This document shows, piece by piece, positions 18,925 to 26,589 of a stretch of 64,000 bases of DNA; the first letter of the stretch is position 1, and the number at the start of each line of letters is the position of its first letter. The notes under the pieces were generated by a model that had not been told where the DNA came from, did not search any database, and saw only the letters and a list, made by a program, of their open reading frames with translations. The position numbers and the translations under genes were made by a program. This DNA comes from Planctomycetaceae bacterium. Lineage in GTDB: Bacteria; Planctomycetota; Planctomycetia; Planctomycetales; Planctomycetaceae. The stretch is from positions 1-64,000 of the forward strand of contig WFTL01000152.1 of NCBI GenBank assembly GCA_015485495.1, read 5' to 3'.

Positions 18925-20283
18925 TCAGGGCGCATCCAGTCCCAGACTTTTCAGCCGCCGGTACAGACTGGGCCGCGTGAGCCCCAGTCGCCGGGCGGTT
19001 TCCGCCTTGTTGTTGCCGCAGGCCGACAAAGTGGCCGACAGGATGCGGCGTTCCACATCGCGCAACAGATCATCCAGCGACCGCACGGGAGCCGTCGGCG
19101 CGGCCGGCAGGGTCTGTGCCTGCATGCCGGAACGAAATGCAAACGGCAGGTCGTCCGGCTGCACGACGGACGTGGAACACGCATCACACGCTTCAAAGAT
19201 GACCTGCTGAAGCTCCCGCACGTTTCCCGGCCACTGATAGTCGAGCAGCAGCCGGGCCGTTTCCGCGGACAGTTCCTGAGCGGACGTGTCCCGCAGCCGC
19301 CTGTTTCTCTGAATGAACGCATGGGCCAGCAGCAGCACATCCTCACCCCGATCGTGCAGTCGCGGCAGCAGCACGTGCAGAGGCGCGATCAGCCGGCTGA
19401 ATTCCGGCAGCATCCATCCGTCCCGAACGGTCACATCCGGGACTTCGCTGCCTGTCGCCGCCAGGCGGATCGAACGGCACTCATCGGTGTGTTCCAGCAG
19501 CCACTGCTGCACCTCCCGCGGCAGACGATCGACATGCAGCAGCAGCAGCATGCCGGGATGTTCGTGAGCCCCCGCATGCTCTGCCGACAAATGCCTCAGT
19601 TCCCGAATCACGTCGTACAGTTCTTCCGCGGACAGCAGTTCGCAGTCGACGGACACGCACGCGGATTCGGCGTCCGTTCCGCCGGCATGCACGCATTCGG
19701 CCAGATGCTGCCGACCGGTTCCCGATTCACCGACCACCGTGAACGAACAGCGGCTGTTCTTCAGCAGATCCATGAGCTGCCGCACTGGTTCCATGGAGAC
19801 ATCGGCACTGAGAAACTGGTCGGGACCGTGCCGTCTGCGAAAGTCGGCCCGCAGCGCGGCGATTTCCGCATGCAGCCGCTGAGCGATCGATCGGTCGAGC
19901 GGAGCCTGGTCCGGTCCGGCGGACAGCCGGACGGACACGACGCGTTCCACCTGACCGCCAGGACCCGACAGCGGAAAGGAACAGAATTCCGCCTGCAGCC
20001 GCCTGCCGTCCTGCCCAGGAATCACAGCGGTCCAGAACGTGGTCTGGCCCTGCCACACAGCGGCCGCCGGCCGGAACACGGCCGCCACCAGATCCGCCGG
20101 ACTGCCGGCGTCTCCGTCCAGTGCATCGCACGACAGGCCTTCGATCTGATCCGCCGGCCAGCCGGTCCAGGCTTCCATACCCGGACTGAAAAAACGAATG
20201 CGGCAGCGCGCATCGACAATGCACAGACAACTGGACGAATCGACCAGAATCGGATCCAGCAGGTTGCGACGACGCCCGTTCAT
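18925..20283 (-). CDS. NtrC-like regulator with PAS domain and degenerate AAA+ ATPase
   Basis: Looks like a sigma-54 enhancer-binding protein that has lost ATPase function. Order over 452 residues: PAS-like sensor (about 8-125); AAA+ region (about 160-385); Fis-type helix-turn-helix at the end (about 405-450, RRLGLTRPSLYRRL). The Walker A loop reads GESGTGRQ, with Arg in place of the essential Lys (191). The GAFTGA sigma-54 contact loop is absent. The Walker B acidic pair is replaced by LLLHVDRLP (247-255). The WPGNVREL motif is kept (351-358). It probably binds DNA without remodelling sigma-54. Its ATG overlaps the stop of the upstream membrane-protein gene by 4 bases. Target genes are unknown. 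Confidence 0.82.
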   Translation of the reverse strand: MNGRRRNLLDPILVDSSSCLCIVDARCRIRFFSPGMEAWTGWPADQIEGLSCDALDGDAGSPADLVAAVFRPAAAVWQGQTTFWTAVIPGQDGRRLQAEFCSFPLSGPGGQVERVVSVRLSAGPDQAPLDRSIAQRLHAEIAALRADFRRRHGPDQFLSADVSMEPVRQLMDLLKNSRCSFTVVGESGTGRQHLAECVHAGGTDAESACVSVDCELLSAEELYDVIRELRHLSAEHAGAHEHPGMLLLLHVDRLPREVQQWLLEHTDECRSIRLAATGSEVPDVTVRDGWMLPEFSRLIAPLHVLLPRLHDRGEDVLLLAHAFIQRNRRLRDTSAQELSAETARLLLDYQWPGNVRELQQVIFEACDACSTSVVQPDDLPFAFRSGMQAQTLPAAPTAPVRSLDDLLRDVERRILSATLSACGNNKAETARRLGLTRPSLYRRLKSLGLDAP

Positions 20284-21638
20284 GACCTTCCATCCCGATC
20301 GACTTCAGTATCGCTGAGAATCCGTTCCGTGTCTGCCGACGGACATTCTTCCTCACCACGGGACGAAAGCATCGGACTGGGAATCCGTCTCAGCAAAAAC
20401 AGCCCGATCAGACAGACGCCGGCACGAAACAGATCCACCGACAGCCTGCCGGACGCCGCAACCACCAGTTCCAGAATCACCAGTCCGGCGGCTGCGAAGG
20501 CGGCCGTCATCAGAACGAACGATCGGCCCGTCGGTCCCCCGGAGTCGGAAAAGGATTCTCCTGCCAGACCGCTGAATCCGGTTCCCAGAGCGGCGGAAAC
20601 GGCTGCTGCGCAGGTCATCGACAGGACCGCCGGCAGCCACGGCAGCCCGGGTCCCGCACCATCGGGACCGGCCAGGCCGAACAGCAGCAGGCCGATCAGC
20701 AGACACGGCAGCAGCAAAACCGCATAGCCGGTGTCCGGCACGACGGAACGGAACGCGGCGCTGCCGAAAGCCGCTGCTCCGACAACCAGAAGAAAAACGG
20801 CCGGCCCGTCGGATGCCGCGAGAACCGGAAGCACGCCCGCCAGAACATACCAGCCGATGCTCATCAGACCGATCCCCAGACGAACGGGCGTCGGTATCCA
20901 GCGACAGCCCCCGCCGCAGCAGTCGTCTTCGTCACAGGAATCCTCTTCGTCACAGGAATCGCCGGTCGGATTGCCATCGGATTTCGGTGGATTTTCAGGT
21001 TCTGCAGGTTCCGGCCGATCAGGCGTCCCAGCCTCCGGGACCCGGAACAGGTGAACCAGCAGGGGAACGGATCCCAGAACCGTCAGCAGGCCCGCCGGTC
21101 CCGGACCGATGGCATCCGTCGTCAGTACGATGAAGGCCGCCCCGCCATACACCAGCAGACCGTGCCAGCGCAGCACGGACCACAGACGAATGGGGGGAAC
21201 AGAACGGCGGAGCAGATCGGCAGAAGGCGCCCAGTCTCCCCACAAAGCCATGCCGGCAAAAAATGCGGCGAGCAGCAGCACCGGGCGGCTGGTCGTCAGC
21301 GCCGTGAGCAGCAGACCGGCGGCCGACAACAAAGCGGCCACGGCAGCTCGCCGGGCCACAGGGACACGGAAACGCAGTATTTTTTGCAGAGCGAAACCGC
21401 AGCCGGTTCCCAGCAGCAGCACTGCACACAACAGATGCAGCCATGCCTGCCGCAGGGAATCGGCGACGGAAACGGGCTGCGAGGCCCATGAGCCGGCAAA
21501 CACGGCAAAGGGGAAAAACACGGCCATCCCGGCCAGCAGGGATGCGGGCAGGGCCACCGTGACGGCCGCGTCGGCAGCCGCCGGATCAGGAGGTGACGGC
21601 GTCGCGGAAGACAGGTCGGATGACGGACGGGTCAGCAT
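20280..21638 (-). CDS. MFS-like multi-helix membrane protein with Cys/Asp central loop
   Basis: About 11-12 hydrophobic helices in two halves, separated by a cytoplasmic-type loop near residues 205-245; this layout suggests a major-facilitator-type transporter, though no specific MFS motif was recognised. The central loop contains two copies of DSCDEED/DSCDEDD followed by CCGGGC, giving five Cys and many acids in about 20 residues, a plausible metal site. The N-terminal 25 residues are Pro/Ala/Ser-rich. It is translationally coupled to the NtrC-like regulator downstream (ATGA), so transport and regulation may be linked. Substrate unknown. Confidence 0.65.
   Translation of the reverse strand: MLTRPSSDLSSATPSPPDPAAADAAVTVALPASLLAGMAVFFPFAVFAGSWASQPVSVADSLRQAWLHLLCAVLLLGTGCGFALQKILRFRVPVARRAAVAALLSAAGLLLTALTTSRPVLLLAAFFAGMALWGDWAPSADLLRRSVPPIRLWSVLRWHGLLVYGGAAFIVLTTDAIGPGPAGLLTVLGSVPLLVHLFRVPEAGTPDRPEPAEPENPPKSDGNPTGDSCDEEDSCDEDDCCGGGCRWIPTPVRLGIGLMSIGWYVLAGVLPVLAASDGPAVFLLVVGAAAFGSAAFRSVVPDTGYAVLLLPCLLIGLLLFGLAGPDGAGPGLPWLPAVLSMTCAAAVSAALGTGFSGLAGESFSDSGGPTGRSFVLMTAAFAAAGLVILELVVAASGRLSVDLFRAGVCLIGLFLLRRIPSPMLSSRGEEECPSADTERILSDTEVDRDGRS
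20926..20961 (-). repeat. 18-bp tandem duplication in membrane-protein gene
   Basis: Two adjacent 18-base copies differing only at the last base, in frame, duplicating the acidic Cys unit of the central loop. Confidence 0.9.
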
Positions 21639-21697
21639 GTGCTGACGATACCCGCACAGCCGACCGGATTCCCGTCAGGCCCGGAGGAAAACGCAGT

Positions 21698-21730
21698 GAA
21701 GCGTCCATTCCGGGGCAGAAATGGACGCTT
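21698..21730 (-). terminator. Hairpin terminator after the HtrA gene
   Basis: A perfect 12-bp stem (GAAGCGTCCATT / AATGGACGCTTC) with a 9-base loop. On the minus strand it is followed by ACTGCGTTTTCC. It lies about 70 bases after the protease stop and before the membrane-protein gene. Confidence 0.65.
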
Positions 21731-21800
21731 CGACGGCGTCAGCCGGTCCACGATCGGACCAGCGGAAGGAGACACACGGTGATCGACCCGGTTCCGTGCC

Positions 21801-23357
21801 TCACTGCAGTTTCACGAGCACGAAGCGGGAAATGAACCGCCCACTTCCGGTCGGCACCTGAACCAGCAGCAGCACATCCTCATCGGCCTTCTCAACAGCT
21901 GCCTTCAGGCCGGCAATATCGCTCACCGACACACTGCCGGCCCGGCTGATGACCATGCCAGGTTCCAGCCCGGCCCGATCCGCACCGCTGCCGGCTTCCA
22001 CTTCCGTCACCAGAACTCCGGACGCAGCGATGTTGAGATTTTCTGCCACCTCCGGCGTGACGTTCTGCACGCGGATGCCCAGACGATCGATTTTCGACGT
22101 ATCCGGCGACGCCGGTGATCCGTCGCCGTCGTACACGGATTCCGCCAGTTCTTCATCCCGCGGCCGGGCAGCCACCGTGATGCGCAGTTCCATGCGTTTG
22201 TCGTTCCGCAGAATCAGCACCGGATAGGTTTCTCCGACCCGAAGCTGTTCCACCACCGTGAGCATGTTGTGATCTGTGAGGATGTCACGGCCGTTGACCT
22301 GCAGGATGACGTCTCCCACCTGAAACCCGGCCCGATCAGCCGCACTGTCGGGAATCACACGAGTGACCACGATGCCGCGGGGAACTTTGAGCTGAAAATG
22401 CTTCGCCAGATCCGCATCGATCGGCTGCATTTCAATGCCCAGGAACCCGCGTTCAACGACTCCCTTTTCCAGAAGCTGTTCGGCCACCCACCGCGCCTTG
22501 CCGACGGGAATCGCGAATCCCACGCCGTCGTATCCGCCGGATGCCGTGGAAATGGCCGTATTGATTCCGATCACTTCTCCCCGCAGATTCACCAGCGGGC
22601 CGCCGCTGTTTCCGGGGTTGATGGCGGCATCGGTCTGCAGAAATTCCTGCACCATCCGTGATCCGGTCAGGCCGCGACCTTTGGCACTGATGATTCCCTG
22701 AGTCACCGTGCGGTGCAGACCGAACGGACTGCCCAGAGCCAGCACCCAGTCACCGATTTCCATTTCTTCGTCGTTGCCCAGAGGAACATACGGCAGCGGC
22801 TCACTGGCATGAATGCGGACGATGGCCACGTCGGAACGACGATCCATGAGAATGTCATCGTGACCGACCGTGAATTCCCGGCCGTCCGCCAGACGCACCG
22901 TGACTTCTTCGGCATCGCGGACGACGTGCGTGTTGGTCATGACCACACCGTCGGCGGAAATGAGGAATCCGGACCCGCGTCCGCCCGGCAGCCGCCGTTC
23001 CCGTTCGATCATGCCGCCGTCCGGTCCCTGTTCGAAAAACGGTTTCAGCCGCGGATCGTTTCCGAAGAACCTCTTCAGCAGTTCGTCGTCGCCGAACGGA
23101 ACCCCGCGACGAACAGTTTCCCGGACAACACGTCCCGTGGTTTCGATGGAGACCAGAGCCGGAAGAGTCTGGCGGGCCACACGCCGGAATGCGCTGGAAA
23201 GCTGCATGGCGTGTTCCAGAGCCGGATCGCTGTGGCTGTGGTCGGACTGAGCCAGAACCGGGCCGGACAGTCTGGACCGGCTGACCGACAGAATCCCGGC
23301 CAGCAGCAGCAGCGCCAGCAGGGTTCCGCCGGATATTCGAATGAGTCGTCGTGTCAT
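21801..23357 (-). CDS. HtrA/DegP-type periplasmic serine protease with two PDZ domains
   Basis: Envelope quality-control protease. An N-terminal signal or anchor helix (about 3-25) precedes a trypsin-like domain with the triad H144 (NTHVV), D176 (RSDVAIV) and S251 (GNSGGP). Two PDZ domains follow at about 300-395 and 430-518. A Gln/Arg/Gly-rich activation segment with RRLPGGRGSG precedes the active site. At 518 residues it fits the DegP/DegQ class. The minus frame is open far upstream, to 24290, but that region is antisense to RNase III; ATG 23357 has AGGAG eight bases before it and starts the signal sequence. A hairpin terminator follows. Confidence 0.93.
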   Translation of the reverse strand: MTRRLIRISGGTLLALLLLAGILSVSRSRLSGPVLAQSDHSHSDPALEHAMQLSSAFRRVARQTLPALVSIETTGRVVRETVRRGVPFGDDELLKRFFGNDPRLKPFFEQGPDGGMIERERRLPGGRGSGFLISADGVVMTNTHVVRDAEEVTVRLADGREFTVGHDDILMDRRSDVAIVRIHASEPLPYVPLGNDEEMEIGDWVLALGSPFGLHRTVTQGIISAKGRGLTGSRMVQEFLQTDAAINPGNSGGPLVNLRGEVIGINTAISTASGGYDGVGFAIPVGKARWVAEQLLEKGVVERGFLGIEMQPIDADLAKHFQLKVPRGIVVTRVIPDSAADRAGFQVGDVILQVNGRDILTDHNMLTVVEQLRVGETYPVLILRNDKRMELRITVAARPRDEELAESVYDGDGSPASPDTSKIDRLGIRVQNVTPEVAENLNIAASGVLVTEVEAGSGADRAGLEPGMVISRAGSVSVSDIAGLKAAVEKADEDVLLLVQVPTGSGRFISRFVLVKLQ

Positions 23358-23717
23358 GAGTGTGTCTCCTGCCCGAAAGAACAATCGAGGATCTCCGGCA
23401 TCCCCGCCTCGGGGAATTCGGAAGCGATGGTCGTGGTGAACACCTGACATGTTGCCGCCGTCGGCGACATCCGGCATGATTTTCCCGCTCAATCGGCTCC
23501 AAAGAAGCCGGCACGTGCAGACAGCGGGGAAATGCCCTATTCTGCAGTCCACGAACTCCCGCGGCCCGTTGCTGCCCAAAACACGCAGCTGGACCGTGCC
23601 GCAGGACGGTCCGTTTCTTTGTTCCGCCCCGATTCGGCACGACATCCGTTCCGGGACCTCCGAAACAGCCGGGATCTGTGCTGCGGAACCGGCCCAGAAC
23701 TCCATCCTTCCGATCTC
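23358..23717. other. Divergent gap between htrA-like gene and rnc
   Basis: 360 bases between two divergent genes. It must hold both promoters. Frames running through it are extensions of the flanking genes without conserved character; nothing else was recognised. Confidence 0.4.
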
Positions 23718-24434
23718 ATGTCTGAACCGCCTGCCAGTGCCGACCCGATCGCCATGCGCATGCAGCAGTGTGAGGAACGCATCGGCTACCACTTCCGCGA
23801 CTCTGCGCTGCTGCGCCGATCGCTGACCCACAGTTCGGGAGCCCCGTCGCGTCTGGACAGCAATGAACGCCTCGAGTTTCTGGGCGATGCCGTTCTGGGC
23901 ATGGTGATCTGTGAGGAACTGTTCGCCCGATTTCCGAACCTGCGCGAAGGCGACCTGACGCAGCAGAAATCGCAGCTTGTCAGCCGCGCCGCCTGTGCCC
24001 GCGTGGCCCGGAAGCTGGGAGCATCGGAATTCGTTCTGACCGGAAAAGGACTGCAGTCGATTCCGGATTCCGTCGAAGCAGCTCTGGTGGAAGCTCTGAT
24101 CGCCGCAATTTATCTGGACGGGGGTCTGCAGGCGGCCCGCGAATTCATTCTGCGGGTGTTTGCACAGGAACTGGATGTCTGTTCCCGCGGACAGACACAG
24201 AACTACAAAAGCCTGCTGCAGGAAGAAACTCAGCGGCTCAGCAGTGAAGCCCCTTCGTACATTCTTCTGGACCAGCGCGGCCCCGACCATGCCCGCGAAT
24301 ACTGCGTGGCCGTGTCCGCCTCAGGGCAACGTTACGAAGCCGCCTGGGGATATACGAAAAAGGAAGCCGAACAGAAAGCGGCCAGAAACGCCCTGAAGAT
24401 CATCAATCCGGATCTGCTTCCGGAAGCCCCCTGA
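23718..24434 (+). CDS. rnc: Ribonuclease III
   Basis: Cleaves double-stranded RNA in rRNA and mRNA processing; acts as a dimer in the cytoplasm. The signature ERLEFLGDAVLG is near residue 50-61, and the second metal-binding segment VEALIAAIYLDGG near 125-137 provides the catalytic Glu. A double-stranded RNA-binding domain forms the C-terminus (about 160-233), ending in KKEAEQKAARNAL. At 238 residues from ATG 23718 it matches the usual size; the frame is open back to 23532, but those extra residues have no counterpart in the family. The next gene starts 36 bases after the stop. Confidence 0.95.
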   Translation: MSEPPASADPIAMRMQQCEERIGYHFRDSALLRRSLTHSSGAPSRLDSNERLEFLGDAVLGMVICEELFARFPNLREGDLTQQKSQLVSRAACARVARKLGASEFVLTGKGLQSIPDSVEAALVEALIAAIYLDGGLQAAREFILRVFAQELDVCSRGQTQNYKSLLQEETQRLSSEAPSYILLDQRGPDHAREYCVAVSASGQRYEAAWGYTKKEAEQKAARNALKIINPDLLPEAP

Positions 24435-24470
24435 CTTCCCCCGTCGAATACCGGAAAAGAAACCTGATCC

Positions 24471-25457
24471 ATGAACGATGTCTGCCGGATTCGCTGTGAA
24501 CGGTTCTGGACTCCCGACAGCGATGCCCTGCGTTTTCTTCCCGAAGGTCCCCAGGCGTGCCCTGACGGACGCGTCAGCTGGGTGGCCATTCAGCATGGCC
24601 CGCGCGGGGTCACCGGATCTGTCAACCTGTTCGACCCGACCACGCGTCAGAATGAAACGTTCGAAGTGCCCGGCCGTCCCGGATTCGCGTTTCCCACCAC
24701 GTCGCTTGGCGTGTTTCTGGTGGGAGCCGATCGGACCGTCGGCCTGCTGAACATATCGGACGGAACCTGGACAGAATGCCTGAATGGCATCGATGCCGAT
24801 GTGTCGGACACGATCATCAACGACGCCTGTTTTCACGACGATTTCATCGTGTTCGGCTGCAAAGACCTGCACTTTCAGACGGCCAAAGCCGGCCTCTACC
24901 TGTGGAAAGTCGGCACCGAACGCCCGGTGCGACTGCGGCAGAACTGCATCTGTTCGAACGGCAAGTTCGTGGTTCAGGACGAAGAGGGACTGCTTCTGTA
25001 CGACATCGATTCCCCCCGCAAGACGATCACCTGCAGCCGGCTGGACATCGAACAGGGCACGGTTTCCGACGAACGCATCATCGTCGACCTGACTGCCGAA
25101 GACGTCTTTCCCGACGGCATGATTCCGACTCCCGACGGGCGGAGCCTGATTGTGGCGATATACAATCCGCACGATGCCCCCGCCGGGCAGGCGCGGCAAT
25201 ACCACCTGGAAACCGGCGATCTGGAATGCGTCTGGGAATGTCCAGGAGCCGCTCAGGTGACCTGTCCTCTGCTGGTTCAGATCGACGGACAGGTCCGTCT
25301 GCTGCTGACAACGGCGGTCGAACACCTGCCCGACGAACGCCTCCCGCACCAGCCGGCCGCCGGCAGCCTGTTCATCGGCGACACCGCGTTCGATTCCGCA
25401 GGGTCGGACCGCCTGCCGGATGTCGAAAAAGCCGGCGGATACAACCCGGCCATGTAA
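24471..25457 (+). CDS. SMP-30/gluconolactonase-like beta-propeller protein
   Basis: Predicted six-bladed propeller hydrolase acting on sugar lactones or similar esters. The metal-ligand positions of the family can be traced: Glu in LPEGP (about 24), Asn-Asp in INDACF (about 117) and Asp in FPDGMIPTPDG (about 214-222). There is no signal peptide, so it is probably cytoplasmic. Length 328 is typical. The gene sits 36 bases after RNase III on the same strand and may share its transcript. Substrate is not predictable from sequence alone. Confidence 0.82.
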   Translation: MNDVCRIRCERFWTPDSDALRFLPEGPQACPDGRVSWVAIQHGPRGVTGSVNLFDPTTRQNETFEVPGRPGFAFPTTSLGVFLVGADRTVGLLNISDGTWTECLNGIDADVSDTIINDACFHDDFIVFGCKDLHFQTAKAGLYLWKVGTERPVRLRQNCICSNGKFVVQDEEGLLLYDIDSPRKTITCSRLDIEQGTVSDERIIVDLTAEDVFPDGMIPTPDGRSLIVAIYNPHDAPAGQARQYHLETGDLECVWECPGAAQVTCPLLVQIDGQVRLLLTTAVEHLPDERLPHQPAAGSLFIGDTAFDSAGSDRLPDVEKAGGYNPAM

Positions 25458-25459
25458 GC

Positions 25460-25740
25460 ATGCGAACGGTGAACGGCCTTCTGCAGGACGCATCCAGGGG
25501 CGAAGCGACACCGATCCGACACGCCAACGCTCACACCGCAGGGAAACTCGCCTGCGGCCGGTGCCGTGTCCGCCACCTGGACGGCCGCAGACCGAGACGA
25601 TTTCGATCCGACCACGCTCACCACCATTTCCGATGCCACGGACGATTCCAGAGATCGTGTCACCAGAACGCAATACGTATGCGCACGGAGAACAACAGCA
25701 TGCAGGCCGGATCCAGGAACGAAGCGACGCCGATACGGCA
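25460..25740 (+). repeat. Pair of imperfect 60-bp direct repeats
   Basis: Copy A is at about 25460-25521 and copy B at about 25679-25740, both beginning ATGCGNACGG and containing the core GAAGCGACRCCGAT. They are roughly three-quarters identical with no large indels and lie 219 bases apart. Translated in one frame, both give MRT...EATPIR. The stretch between them and on to 25896 has open frames in more than one register but no recognised gene. Function unknown. Confidence 0.7.
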
Positions 25741-25896
25741 GCATGAGTGACGTGAATCATTCGTCAGACGTTGAGACTCCGACCTCGCGGATGTATGATG
25801 GCTACACGTCAATCGTTACCCGTCGCCACGGTTCTGAATCGCTGTGGGGGCTCTCGTTGTCTGCCGGGGCGAACGGCGTGGCTGACGATGGAGCCA

Positions 25897-26319
25897 TCAT
25901 GGAATCCGTCGCGCATCAGAATGGCTCGACTGTCTGCGACGCCCCCCGCCTGGCCCGCGCGACACTCGCCCACGACGCGGCCGGCGTGGTTCCTCTCCTT
26001 CTTCGGCCGCCCGTTCTTCGATGAGCTGTTCCAGTTCGCCCCGATCAAACAGCAGCTGATTCGGATCGATGCGTTCGCGTGTTTTCCCCTTCAGAGCGGC
26101 CAGCAGGTCGCGAATCGTGCGTTCGTTTCTCTCCAGCTGGGCTTTCTGACTGGCCACTGTCGACAGCAGTTCGGCGACCCGTGCTTTCTCGACGGCCGCT
26201 TCCCGCCGGGCGGCCGCCGCCTTCTTCTGAGCGGCCGCCGTTTCCTGCTGCAGACGGAGCACGAGCTGCCGCAGAGAGTCCACCGAAGCGGGCAGAGATG
26301 TGGGGTCCTCCTGACTCAT
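25897..26319 (-). pseudogene. IS66-type transposase (TnpC) N-terminal fragment
   Basis: 140 codons resembling only the start of an IS66 large transposase: a Gln/Ala/Arg coiled coil (about 10-75), then the family segment IDPNQLLFDRGELEQLIEE (about 84-102) and an Arg/Pro/Gly-rich stretch. It stops where the zinc and DDE catalytic parts should begin, and the sequence beyond the stop does not resume TnpC in any frame I could read. It is adjacent to and in the same orientation as the TnpB fragment, the usual IS66 gene order. Confidence 0.72.
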
Positions 26320-26331
26320 ACCCCTGTGACG

Positions 26332-26589
26332 TCAGGAAGCGGCCGGCCGTTCCAAAAAAGTGTTCCTGAAAATGCTTTTTCGTCGATACCGTCTGCGACG
26401 TGCGACAGAACGCAGATCGATGCCTTCCAGCAGCTGGGCCAGTTCCTGACGGCTGATCTCGGCAGACGCCGCGGTCGTTCTGCCCAGGTCGGTGGGGAAC
26501 TGCCAGGTTCCCTTCTCAAGACGCTTGTACCAGATGGCCAGCCCGTCCCGATCCCAGTAGAGGATCTTCAGGCGGTCCCTGCACAGCGG
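26332..26589 (-). pseudogene. IS66-type TnpB C-terminal fragment
   Basis: About 85 codons with no start, beginning directly after the stop of the HEAT-repeat gene and in the same frame. The first readable residues, RDRLKILYWDRDGLAIWYKRL, are the hallmark of IS66 TnpB (Orf2), followed by a Gln-Phe-Pro segment as in the family. The N-terminal third of TnpB is missing. With the TnpC piece it marks a decayed insertion whose left part has been deleted. Confidence 0.78.

Noticed and set aside
23358-24290. Upstream extension of the HtrA frame to 829 codons
   Set aside because: The extension is antisense to RNase III and lies before a good signal peptide with its own ribosome site.
25566-26024. 152-codon plus-strand frame near the direct repeats
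   Set aside because: The middle looks mildly protein-like, but the frame has no family, spans the repeats, and runs into sequence antisense to the IS66 fragment. Not supported as a gene.
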